Origin: Carposina sasakii
Lineage: Eukaryota; Arthropoda; Insecta; Lepidoptera; Carposinidae
Reading direction: 5' to 3'
DNA: 64,000 bases
Assembly (NCBI GenBank): GCA_014607495.2
Contig: CP053155.1
Span: 4,340,001-4,404,000 of the forward strand
The notes under the pieces are model-generated. The model saw only the letters and a list, made by a program, of their open reading frames with translations, was not told the origin of the DNA and did no database searches. How positions within the stretch are numbered: the stretch's first letter is position 1; each line of letters begins with the position of its first letter. The translations under genes and the position numbers were made by a program. This document shows, in pieces, positions 54,329 to 64,000 of this stretch.

Positions 54329-55233
54329 TCTATAACATCTGTATGTACAACGTAAAGATATTAACAATAACGAACCGTTATTTTTAAAAATTACCTAGTT
54401 TTCTCTAGCAGTAGAAATAAATTACTTTTCTAAGGGCGATGACTTGCAATTACAAAACACACGCACCTTCATACATCGACAGTAACATATCGACGTAAAT
54501 ATTTAAAAAACATATAAAACGAACCATTCTAACATCTAGCTACATAGATATAAGATTCATAGGCGACTAGGTGTACTCGTAGTACATAAATTGCGTGGGC
54601 GATAATCGAACAAAATCGCTGTAAGTGGGACATACATAGTCAGAATGCCTGTGGGATGTGTTGACCTCATGAATGTAAACAATTCGGTACGTGAGTTCTA
54701 TTCCCGGGTGGGTCAATTCACCTGTTAATAGTTTGTAAACACACGTCACCTCAACGTCATGAATTTGTAAGCTAAATTACATTATTTTTCTGTAAATTAA
54801 AGGTTCGCATATGCACAGCGAAATGTGGAGCGACTACATTTACTTTTCAAATATCTTTTTCGAGAATTTTTCAATTTCGAGAAATTTGCTCTGAATGCAT
54901 TCTACAGGAAACATTATTATTATAAGGGAGGTAGGTAGGTACGTACCTACACATATCGCACGCTGAGAAATAAACTGACCGAACTAAAAATTTTGGAATT
55001 ATGTTATATTTTTATTTTATTACACAATCATTTAGACAGAAAAACAGTTTATATTTATTAATATCTACAAAAGCCTTCTTATCCCTTACAGAGATTTCTT
55101 TCAACATCCTAGCCTTGTAGTTTGTAGGTACCTAGTTTTCACTCAGTAATAGAACTCATTCCCGGAAGACCTGGAAGGCCAGGATCAACAGAAGCTACCA
55201 CGGAAAAATAAAAAACAAAATTTTTGGTTTATA
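54329..55233. other. Non-coding stretch, LINE-tail scrap
   Basis: CTTATCCCTTACAGAGATTT at about 55078 resembles the LINE end at 55885 (CTTATCCCTATAAGAGATTT). A GGTA microsatellite lies near 54930. No gene seen. Confidence 0.45.
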
Positions 55234-55586
55234 CAGGGTGATTTTTGGTCACCAACGTTCCCGAAAACTACGGAATCTCCTTATCATCACGATCATTTTT
55301 CTCCATTGATTGAAGCATACCTGGGAAGTGTCTGGTTCCCAAGATATTAGGGTCCAAAGTTGAGTAAATAGACTGCGCTTTTCTGCATAAATGAACATAG
55401 ACGCGCGTAGCTAATTTTTTCACGAGAAATAATTACTATCTATCTTTGATAAAACTAGTATAAACACTGGAGACTAAAAATTTCGCCCGATCAACATTTC
55501 CCCGCATTTTTTTCGGCATAAACTTACTTTAGTTGATGTATAGAGTACATACCCTTCGTTAAGGGTGGCAACGAAAAAACATCCTG
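55234..55586 (+). mobile_element. Family B, full length
   Basis: CAGGGTGATTTTTGGTCACC to AAAACATCCTG, flanked by TA. It has a shorter A-rich middle than other copies and a 4-bp repeat (TTGATTGA) after CTCCA. Confidence 0.9.
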
Positions 55587-55884
55587 TATATTAAATATAT
55601 TTTGTGAGGATTTTTCCAACCAAAACTATGCCTAAAACTACACGTTCTCTAGGTAAATTCGCACCTTCATATCTCCCACAGGTAATTAATGAATGAGTAA
55701 ACAGAAATTCCCGCGATCCCGGGAATGCGGGACGAAGGCCGTGGACATTCCGGCGCTGCCACGTGCAAACGGTCCTGGAAAATTGGGACATTTGCGGACC
55801 CTGTAGGATTGTGCTGGGTCAAACATATATATACCTAGGCGTGAATAGTAATAAAATTCATTAGATTACGGTTAGGTTAGGTTT

Positions 55885-56354
55885 AATTCTATTCTTTATT
55901 GTACACAGACATTTTATATGGAAAAAAATTTTACATTGACAATGTACAAAGGCGTGCTTATCCCTATAAGAGATTTCTTCCAGCAAACCACTTGTGATAG
56001 CGAAAGTTGGGTGAAAAAGGTAGATTGTATGTGTACACAATACCAAATAAATATACTTACATAAACCTACATAATATCAATATACCTACATAATAATACA
56101 TATCTACATATAATAAACCTAATCTACATAGACTTACAATAAAAGTATCTTACAATAATAAAATAACCGACAGACCTACTAAGGAAGAGAAAGGTAGTAT
56201 GCCTTTACTTGTGTCTTAAATATGTCAATTGTAGGACAATCACGTATGATGTGCGGTAGTGAGTTCCACACCTTGACTGCATAGACAGTGTAGGAGTAGT
56301 TATATGCAACAGAATAATGACGGGGAGTTTTAAGAAGAAGGTTTACGTTGAATT
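55885..56354 (-). pseudogene. LINE 3' end: C-terminal coding fragment plus 3' UTR
   Basis: On the minus strand, 56354 to 56179 reads NVNLLLKTPRHYSVAYNYSY, TVYAVKVWNSLPHIIRDCPT, then IDIFKTQVKAYYLSLP and a TAG stop (56179-56181). The block with VWNSLP and FK-hydrophobic spacing is the C-terminal signature of Jockey/CR1-type LINE reverse transcriptase proteins. A 3' untranslated region follows with TACATA-rich repeats and ends near ACAATAAAGAATAGAATT, with an AATAAA signal. The copy is 5'-truncated at the family A element. The surviving frame is open, so it may be relatively young. Confidence 0.8.
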
Positions 56355-56537
56355 CCTGTTATGATGCGGAGTTCCACTAGAATACGTCAGCTGCATCTCT
56401 TTTCGTGCATATCGTAAGAGTCATTGAACTCAGAGGCGTGCCCTTAGGCGATGAGCAACTGGATCTTTCACATCTGGTCCATAGGATATCCTTAATGATC
56501 TTGTACCTTTTGCTACGCCATTATGGGAACAAAACTG
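56355..56537 (-). repeat. Family A copy
   Basis: CCTGTTATGATGCGGAGTTC, CACTAGAATACGTCAGCTGC, TCGTGCATATCGTAAGAGTC, GGCGATGAGCAACTGGATCT and ATAGGATATCCTTAATGATC, ending GGGAACAAAACTGTAT. Confidence 0.75.
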
Positions 56538-57429
56538 TATATATTATGTATGTACCTAATTCATAATTTTATTACGATTATAGAAAAGTACCTTTTATTC
56601 TTAGATTTTAAGAGGGTTGTCTTTATTGTCTTTTTTTAGTTATATAACCATAAAAGTTCGTATAAAAAACATAAGTTTAAAATGAAATTTTACAGTTTTA
56701 ACTGAATTACTCGCCCAGAACCAAAAAACTTGTTAAAAGCTTTCCCTCCAGTAGAGTATTTTATTTAGTACTTATTTCTTCAAGTTCTTTTTTTTTTACT
56801 TTGAAAACACTAAAACTTTTACCTACAAGCGCATTTTCTCACTTCCGAAACAAGCCGCCATGATTCCATAGACAAAACACTTTCAACCATAAACACTGTG
56901 CTAGACATTGGCAGAGATAGATGTGCAAAGCTTTTGCCGTTACATATAATCAAGAAGGTTTGGCGACAAGGCAGTCGGTCAGAGAAAAAAGATATACCTA
57001 TGTACTAAGTCTGCTCGTGTGATGGAGACAAGTAGATGATGAAGACAAGTAGATGATGAATCTTTTCAGTAATATATACGTATCTATTCAGATAAGTAGA
57101 TGACTCCTTTTGGTCTATTTTTTTTAAAGAACAACTTGTAACTGAAAACTTAATATGCCTTTACTCTATAGTTAAGGTATATTTATACTAGCCCAAACAT
57201 ATTCCATAGGCAAGACAAATTGCTAAAAGCCGGATATGTCATGGCTGCCTGACGGGTTGTCTTTGCCTCGTTAATTTTGTAAATTAGCATTGTATTTCAC
57301 GATAGATTAGCAACAAATGGAACATGTAACATTATATTAGGAATCAAACCCGTTAAAGTAATTGTATAGGTACATACAGCAGCTTGTTTATAGAAAGTGA
57401 AATTATTATAGGGAAACTAGCTGTTGCTT
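56538..57429. other. Non-coding stretch with short tandem
   Basis: AAGTAGATGATG occurs twice at about 57030-57060. No gene seen. Confidence 0.5.
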
Positions 57430-57733
57430 CTCTATTTTTCAATATTGTACGAGTATGAACATTCCTCAGTTATTTAGGAATACTCCATTAGTTTGGACAG
57501 AATAGCGTGGGAAGGCCACCGGCGAGATGGACGGACGACCTAGCAAAGGTCGCGGGCGTCGGTTGGATGAAGGTGGCTTCCGACCGGTCGGTATGGAGGT
57601 TGTTGGGGGAGGCCTATGTCCAGCAGTGGACTTCTCAGCGCTGAAATGATGATGATGGATAGATAGTTCTAGAAAAATAAACATGTGATTTCAAGTTTCA
57701 AATTTCGTGTATAGGTTCTCTAGTGGGTTTACA
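57430..57733. mobile_element. Family C copy split by an RTE insertion
   Basis: CTATTTTTCAATATTGTACG, AGTATGAACATTCC on the left and AAAAATAAACATGTGATTTC, AAGTTTCAAATTTCGTGTAT on the right are family C. They are interrupted at 57494-57663 by an RTE 3' end with a TAGTT duplication. Confidence 0.75.
57494..57663 (+). pseudogene. RTE-type LINE 3' end, open C-terminal frame
   Basis: The frame at 57498-57644 reads NSVGRPPARWTDDLAKVAGV, GWMKVASDRSVWRLLGEAYV, QQWTSQR and stop, an undamaged RTE C-terminus. It is followed by GATGATGATGG. A 5-bp duplication, TAGTT, flanks it (57489-57493, 57664-57668). It ends in TSQR and not TAIG, so it is a different lineage from the copies at 7735 and 42922. Confidence 0.85.
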
Positions 57734-58170
57734 CCGTGGGTTAACATAATCCCTTTGTTACAGGGATAAAGATTTAAGTTGCCAGAATCTAAATGGTTAC
57801 TCAAGTAGTTACTTAAACAATGGTTGAACTGTAAAAGGTAATAGTATAGGTACATAATTACTAAATGGAACACCGGTAACCTAATACTAGGTACCTACCT
57901 AGGTGTTCTACCTACTGGCTATAATTATAATCATAATTAAGGCGAGGCTGTGGTTGCACGACATTATACCATCTAGTATTACCAGGTCAAAGTTAGGTAG
58001 GTACTTCATTAAAACTTTAATTATTAATTAAACCTGAGAACTAAGGTAGACGACCTAACAGTTATTCATGTAACGTGACTCTGTTCACGAAAAATAACAC
58101 ATTGTCGGAATGTTTACGTATAAAGAGCAAATAGAATAGTGTAGTAGATAGTAGAGTATCGACACGGCGC
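57734..58170. other. Non-coding stretch, no gene seen
   Basis: Dense TAGGTACCTACCTAGGT-type words; no gene. Confidence 0.5.
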
Positions 58171-58385
58171 GGCGGCGGATTGGTGCAGTTGGGGTCCTGC
58201 CTGCGACGCCATAGGTCCTGGGTTCGAATCCTGGTGATATAAAGAATATCGATGTTTGTTTCCACGAGTCATGCATATTTTATAATTATCTGCGTATTTA
58301 TATATCGGACACAAGACCTTAGGGATTTTTGCGTGGGACTAGTTAATATGTTGAGAAGTTTGTTTCTCGCATATTTATATCTACT
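58171..58385 (+). mobile_element. SINE T, tRNA-derived, second copy
   Basis: GGCGGATTGGTGCAGTTGGG, CCTGCCTGCGACGCCATAGG, B box GGGTTCGAATCC, then AATATCGATGTTTGTTTCCA, CAAGACCTTAGGGATTTTTG and CGTGGGACTAGTTAATATGT. Same order as 31409-31634. Confidence 0.8.
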
Positions 58386-59061
58386 ACCTTTTAAAGTTGT
58401 TGTCGTCTTATGTACAACAATTCAGATAGCTTGACGTCAATCAATTGTTTTATATCAAACTTCCTTTCTTTACGAACGAATCTAAGCATATTTCCCAGCA
58501 CATGCAAGCCAATGGAGTCCACATGTGAGGAACTAGTCACGTCATACTTAGGATATGACGCAGTTTCCCAAGCAATATGCCGTGGGTTATTTATAAAATC
58601 GTGTAAGGATGCGTATGCGCAATCAACTCATCGATAGATGCGTTCATCAAATGCATCAAAGAGAGGTAGATAGAAACGGGAATATAATTAAATTTCTTTA
58701 GTATAAAAATAATAATGAAAGAGAATTTTAAGAATTTATTTTTTGTAATGTATTGTGTAATAAAGAATAAGAATATCACATCATGATTATTATTTCGTCC
58801 GAGGCCTATATTTTAAGAAACAACTTATTAACATGAAAAGGGTGAAATTAATAAGTAGTTCACAAGCCCAGTTGAGCTGAGTTGTAGAATCCTTCGAAAA
58901 CAATAATCTGGCACAAGATTTGGTCTAGCTTGTTGAGCTGGCAAGGCTGCCTGGGGTACTCCCACTGACTTCACTTGGACTTCATCAGACAATGCTGTGT
59001 TATCCTAGACGTATTTTAGGTAATGGTTTGCCACACCGGAAAATATAGCGAAACCCTGATC
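58386..59061. other. Non-coding stretch, no gene seen
   Basis: Nothing recognisable; one 75-codon frame without features. Confidence 0.5.
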
Positions 59062-59260
59062 CTTAGTAATATTATAAAGAAAGCGAAAGTAACTTTGTCT
59101 GGCTTTCACGTCGAAACTACTGAATCGATAGAAATAACATTTACTAACACATGAAGTAGTCTAGAGCCTGAGAAAGGACAGGCTACTTTTTATCCCGGAT
59201 AATTTATACATTTTGTTTCTTCTGCAATCCACGCGGACGGAGTCGCGAGCGTCCACTAGT
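59062..59260 (+). mobile_element. Family H element, complete and compact
   Basis: It opens CCTTAGTAATATTATAAAGA, has GAAACTACTGAATCGATAGA, AGTCTAGAGCCTGAGAAAGG and GGCTACTTTTTATCCCGGAT, and ends ATCCACGCGGACGGAGTCGC, GAGCGTCCACTAGT. About 199 bp, the simplest copy with both ends. Confidence 0.85.
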
Positions 59261-59826
59261 CTAATATACCTAAGTACATACTTATTAGTGGGAGTTAGCG
59301 TGAAAAATTAAAACTTTTTTCAGCTTTTTTAGCTACCAAATAATTCAAATAAGTAGATGTATGTTTGTCAATGCAACCACATGTGGTATGTTGTCATCAA
59401 AAATGATGCAGTTTCATACGACGACGACGGACGGTCGTTAGTTATGCATTAGGGATGCGTGTACGCAATGCGATGGGAACAATGAAATTGAGGAAGTGAG
59501 AATAAGCAGCTCAATTTGAGAGTGACAAAAAATAATGTGGAAACATAATATAATATAGAGGCCTACTAAGTAACTTGGCAAAGGCAGAAATGTTTTCTAT
59601 AATTTTTTATGTAAACTCTAATTTCTCTTCTCACGTCTCAAATAATTGTAATAGACTTTCGAATTTTGTTAAAAACAAATTACCTATCTCTTTATCTTGT
59701 AAACGAACGGAAGTACATTGAAAACAAAAGTCATGGGAATTATTAGATTGGGCTAGATAATTATGTTTATTGTATGTGTACAACCCATATTCCATTATTT
59801 AATCTAGCACGGTGGTAAAAGGTATA
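59261..59826. other. Non-coding stretch, no gene seen
   Basis: CGACGACGACGGACGG at about 59419 is a short GAC microsatellite. No gene. Confidence 0.5.
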
Positions 59827-60085
59827 CAGGGTGTAACAAAAAGGGTATGTCAAGCGAAAAGCTATGTGAACAGCCCACTGTAGAAAACCTATCCACAAAA
59901 TTTGAGACCCAAATCACATGTTTATTTTTCCCGATAGTATGGAGAATTTTTAAATATCTCTGGAATTTTCATACAATCTTGAAAATTAAAAATGTGATTT
60001 CGAGTCTCAAATTTTGTAGGTAGGTTTTCTATAATGGGCTATTTACATAGCTTTTCGCTTAACATACCCTTTTTGTTACACCCTG
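59827..60085. mobile_element. Family C, full length
   Basis: CAGGGTGTAACAAAAAGGGT at the left is perfectly inverted at the right, flanked by TA (59825-59826, 60086-60087). The complementary arms continue with AGCGAAAAGCTATGT, AGCCCA and AAAATTTGAGAC almost to the centre, so the 259 bp are close to a single hairpin. Confidence 0.9.
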
Positions 60086-60454
60086 TATAGTTGTGTGTTT
60101 TTTGATCATCCAAATGGTGTTCCCTAAAAATCTCGAATCTATACCTAATATCGACTTATCTCCATGGGAAATAGGCTCGTCGCTGCCTTTTATATATGTA
60201 ACTACGTACTTTATAAGTAGCTAATATTTTACCTATTGATGCGAAAGTAAATCTGTCTTTCTGCCTAGCTATCTGTCAATCTCCCCAAATGGGGTAAAGG
60301 GATTACATATAAGAAAAAGAACATAGAATAGGATAGTAGGTATTATAGGATAGCCATGCGGACAAAGTAACGTCACGTGTAAAATAACTAACATACAATT
60401 TTATGACCTCTTTTTGTTTATGTAAGCTTAGTTTTTATAAAATTATTAATGAAG
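60086..60454. other. Non-coding stretch
   Basis: GATGCGAAAGTAAATCTGTC at about 60239 resembles a family H 5' end. No gene. Confidence 0.45.
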
Positions 60455-60540
60455 AAATGGAAAAAATTCTTCACCCGAGTGGGAATCGAACCCACCACCA
60501 CTGCAAACCGGGTCAATTACTCGGATGACGAATTTTACCA
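60455..60540 (-). pseudogene. tRNA-like repeat fragment
   Basis: On the minus strand, GGTGGGTTCGATTCCCACTC (T arm with B box) is followed by GGGTGAAGAATTTTTTCCAT with a T6 run. The 5' half is no longer tRNA-like. It shares the 3' flank with 33477 and 51676. Confidence 0.6.
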
Positions 60541-62810
60541 TCTCTTTTCTAAATTACATATTGGTAACGTTATTTTTCGTCCCGATAGCTATACACTAGC
60601 CAAATCTCGGCAAACAAAGCTTAGCTTTTCTAAATGGAACGTTGGTTATAATGTATTAATATTGTCTATTAGTAACTCCATTTTAGGTTGATGCCAGGAT
60701 TGGAAAACAAAGTCAAAATTCCCATTTTACTCCAATTGTCAACAATTTTATATCCATGTAGTAACACCATGGCTTAATGCGTTCGTGGGACGAATGCTAA
60801 TGGGCCCAAAGCAAGCACTCTATATTATTCCCGTAATTCCAGGGGCCCGCAAATTTTCCTACAGTTAACTTTATGGACCGAAAAGGGCAAATGTTAAGTA
60901 ATTGTATCGCTTTTGTTTATTTTCACAGCTGTTAAGAAATTTTCATTATAATTAAACCACTTTTAATATACTGTCTGGAATTTACAAGAGTTTGCAATGC
61001 CTACAATATTCCCCGATTTTATGATTAATAAATACCTAATGTATAAATCAAATGATGATTGCCGAGAAAGGTAACCTTAATTAAGATAGACAATAAAAAA
61101 TTCAGCACTGCCTATTGCCTATATAAAGCCTGCATCAAAAATCTATCCGACGATATTTCCAAATAATTTTTCTGAAATTTTAAAACTTATTTAAGCCACC
61201 AACATTGTCCCCTACCTTTGTTGTCTAAAGATATGCACAGGGTAATAAATAAAAGCCAGAACTCGAACGGAAGCTGGCAGTTGAGTTTGACATATGCCAG
61301 TCTGCCACGTCGGGACATCACACGAATCACTCAAGCAACAGCAGTCGTGAGCCGAGAGTGATTGTCATTCTATTAACTAGTGACATTGCTAGGGCTTTTT
61401 ATTGGAAAAGAAATGCTCGTGGCGGAAAATAGATTTAAAAAAATAATAGGGAAAAAGTGGCAGTAGTTCTATGTATCATCTAATAAAATGTTATGATATT
61501 ATAAATATACCTATATATACCTACCTACAGAATTCATGCATTATTATTTGTCTGTTCTCATCGCGTTATTTGTTTAGTGATAAAATTGCTAAGATTTTTC
61601 TGACACCACACCTGTTTGGAATTTAGAAATGCTGTTATTTGTCGCTTATTAACACAAAGGAAGAAAGAATACTAATAAGCAAATGTAGTTCTATTTCTTT
61701 AATAATCTAAATCACACAGTACTTCTACATAACTTTCGTAGTTATTAAAACTAGTTTCTGTCCAATCATTCATCATTCCTAATCAGTACCTATAAGTATG
61801 GAAACTTGCAACTAAAGTGACAGAAATTGTGTTCGATGAGATTGATTTTCCATTGGCGAGTGAGTGACAGTAGTAGCGGATTTTATTTGTAGACGATAAA
61901 GGCTTTTTTTCGTATCGATTGCGAATTTTAAAACAAGGCTGTGTTATGAGCGAAGTTTGCAATATTTATGGCTTTGGCTCGTATCGAAATTATTGAACAT
62001 TTTCAGATGTATAAATCTATTTATAGTATACCGAGATAGATATATAAAATCTATCGTCCGTATATTTGTCTGGTTAATCACCCTAATATCAGGAATTATT
62101 TACAGGTCAGAATAAAAAAATATTATCTTATTTTTTACCTCGGAAAAATATTATTTTCTATAAAATAAAAATTTTCCTGAAATTTTTTAAAGATACATGT
62201 AAGTATAGAAAGGCAGAAAAACTCTTTTTTTACAATATAAAGGAGAATGGGCTCTTCCCCTTTTGGCCCAACCCATACTTCTTTTAAATAAACATGCAAC
62301 ACCAAAGTGAACCTTTTCATATGCTACATTACTACGCAATTAACCTTACGGCTTTACAGATTAATCCTGAAGCTGGGCTATTTATAGCTTATATCGGCGT
62401 CAAGCGGCCATTTCTCACAGGAATAAATTAACAGCAGTATAACCCATATTCTTGTAATCATTTGAGATATTGGGTTTGTGTCGGTTGAGTATTTTCTTTC
62501 TTCCTACATGCATATGAAGAGAATTACGGTTTTCATAATTAAAATAACAAATTATGGATAAAAATCATACGTACAAGTGGTATTCCCATTTCGTTACGAT
62601 GTATTTAAAATATCTTATTACTTAATTCATTTATCAACATTCTCATTGTAAACTGAACTTAAATTTGAGAAAAATAAGGCTTCTTATTATAAGTAGCAAT
62701 ATCAGTAGGTATGGTTGAAGTTTCATTTTAGACTAATACAGTAAATAACACGTGCAATCTATAAATAAACAAAGTCTATTTTCATTTTAGTAAAAAATAA
62801 CACTAAAATA
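60541..62810. other. Long non-coding stretch
   Basis: No recognisable gene or repeat. It contains a promoter-like pair of motifs at 61244-61285. Confidence 0.5.
61244..61285 (+). promoter_or_regulatory. Possible TATA-Inr core promoter
   Basis: AATAAATAAAAG (61244-61255) is followed by GGCAGTTG with its A at 61279, about 31-33 bp from the TATA-like start, the spacing of a TATA/initiator pair. GGACAT, which fits the downstream element RGWYVT, lies at +35 instead of +28. No coding sequence follows. Confidence 0.25.
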
Positions 62811-62901
62811 GGGCCCTACACCCTCCACATCACCCTCGGATCTGATAACTCATAATTGCGACAACAGGCACTTGCACTAACTACAATCGCCATGAGAAAC
62901 C
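62811..62901 (+). repeat. Family F copy 2
   Basis: Nearly identical to 8256-8350: GGGCCCTACACCCTCC, GATCTGATAACTCATAATTG, CTTGCACTAACTACAATCGC. Confidence 0.75.
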
Positions 62902-62914
62902 AGACCCGAGCACC

Positions 62915-63010
62915 TAGCATGCAAGACGATACATTGCACCATTCCGAAATCAAAAACTAGATAAATAATCTACATATGTTTCGCCAACAACCGTGGCATC
63001 CTCAGGATTA
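62915..63010 (-). repeat. Retroelement-like fragment beside family F
   Basis: TAATCTACATATGTTTCGCC, AACAACCGTGGCATCCTCAG reads on the minus strand as CTGAGGATGCCACGGTTGTT, GGCGAAACATATG, a phrase that I associate with ends of lepidopteran retroelements. It may be part of the same element as family F. Confidence 0.4.
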
Positions 63011-63620
63011 TAGAAATTAGTAAATTAGTAAACCACTAATTATTATGAACCTCTAAAACCCAACACATTACTTACACAGAATTAACTACCCTCTACTAAG
63101 TATTAAAAAATATATAAATAATTACCCACCATTATTTATATTTCAAATAAATATATACTATTTGTGCACACAAACCAAATAGTATTGGGTGAATTAATTA
63201 AATTTAAATGAAAAAATTCACCAAAATATTGATAAATTAGTAAAGAAAAACAAGGATGTATGCAACAACATATTCCATTGCCCCCAAAAAAAAAAAAAAA
63301 ATTGCTATTGACATTGACAAGCCATTATTTCATTTATCGAATCAAACAAATCAACGGCCTACAACAAATCGAACCGAATAAACACTACTAACACACTTTA
63401 AAAACCTACATATTCATATTACTTTGTAACTACATATAATAAAATAATAATATTAATGAAAACTGCACCTTGTACTTTGAACCACATTAATCTTGTTCGT
63501 GTTCAATCATCAGTTATTTAAATACGAGTATGTGTCTAATATTAAGCATGAACTCTCTATCCGAAAATACACCAACTAAAGGTCTGTTTACACTTCTTTA
63601 CATATCAACATACAATTCAC
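63011..63620. other. Non-coding stretch with poly(A)
   Basis: AT-rich, with an A-run at about 63287-63300. No gene seen. Confidence 0.5.
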
Positions 63621-63825
63621 ACGGCCGAGTCTTGTAATCATGAAGGAGATCTCTACAGCAACATTTAGCATTACGGGGTCAGATGTTAATTGATCAGTGA
63701 CAAGTTGCTAGATCATTGCCTGAGAGAACACTCCTGAGTTCCTTAGTCGACTCTACGGTACTCGTATGCACGGAAGGAGATTCAGCTCATGTATTCTAGC
63801 AAAACCCCGCATCAGCACAGCCACT
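63621..63825 (+). repeat. Family A, near full length
   Basis: ACGGCCGAGTCTTGTAATCA, TGAAGGAGATCTCTACAGCA, GGGGTCAGATGTTAATTGAT, CAGTGACAAGTTGCTAGATC, GAGTTCCTTAGTCGACTCTA, TGCACGGAAGGAGATTCAGC, and the tail CCCCGCATCAGCACAGCC. The best-preserved tail of the plus-strand copies. Confidence 0.8.
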
Positions 63826-63977
63826 ATTACCTACTAGTTTACACCATGAAAAATCTCAAACGTTTATAAGTTTGTTACAATACCTAGCACGCAATTATAT
63901 TCTGGTATTTCTTCGCAGTTGACTCACCGGTACTATATTTAGGAGTCCCTTTGATAGCTCTCCCTTTGCTACTACAT

Positions 63978-64000
63978 ACAGACAGACAGACAGACAGACA
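63978..64000. repeat. CAGA microsatellite at window edge
   Basis: A CAGA/GACA run continues to the last base. It is the complement of the GTCT run inside family H, so a reversed family H copy probably continues beyond the window. Confidence 0.7.

Overview
The window looks like nuclear DNA of a moth or butterfly (Lepidoptera). It is AT-rich, full of TAGGTA-type words, and carries repeat types that are characteristic of lepidopteran genomes: RTE-type LINE tails reading YVQQWTAIG-stop followed by GATGAT, dispersed elements that end near CGCGGACGAAGTCGCGGGC and carry GTCT/GTTT microsatellites, tRNA-derived SINEs, and many short TA-flanked foldback elements. The assignment rests on these repeats and not on any host protein. 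I cannot name the species.

I found no intact host protein-coding gene, rRNA, functional tRNA or CRISPR array. The longest open frames (up to 163 codons) lie in repeats or lack any recognisable family, so the window is best read as intergenic or intronic DNA. Two + strand sites at 19353 and 48860 have a long pyrimidine tract, CAG and then GTAA. Each is followed 74-77 nt later by a GTAAGT. They resemble recursive-splicing (ratchet) points, which would place the window inside a very long + strand intron, but this is inference.

Layout. 1-8.9 kb: RTE and CR1/L2-like LINE remnants and at least six small inverted-repeat elements, including a hAT-type one with a perfect 24-bp terminal repeat and an 8-bp target duplication (7055-7331). 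8.9-15.5 kb: mostly unrecognised DNA with two foldbacks and a mosaic of families A and B. 15.5-23.5 kb: a repeat with an internal ~127-bp tandem array, a 92-bp-TIR element, and a family A copy split by another element. 23.5-30 kb: direct duplications, MITEs in close succession, and a SINE nested in a foldback. 31-43.5 kb: SINEs, several CGCGGAC-tailed elements, families A, B and D, a TTA-flanked foldback built of GCAGTT words (41981-42250), and an RTE pseudogene. 43.5-52 kb: sparse. 52.7-64 kb: two family B copies in head-to-head inversion, a LINE 3' end, nested family C/RTE, more family A, and a truncated CAGA microsatellite at the right edge.

Families named here for convenience: A (~220 bp, ends ACGGCTGTG, 18 pieces, class unknown), B (~370 bp), C (~260 bp, almost one palindrome), D (~500 bp), H (CGCGGAC-tailed), L (~150-bp hairpin), R (RTE-tailed SINE) and T (tRNA-derived SINE). 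Families B, C and D share a TA-flanked CAGGGTGT-like terminus and may have used one kind of transposase. By my rough tally, recognisable mobile DNA covers a fifth to a quarter of the window. All of it appears non-autonomous or dead. All comparisons were made by eye within the window, so boundaries are approximate unless a target duplication is cited.
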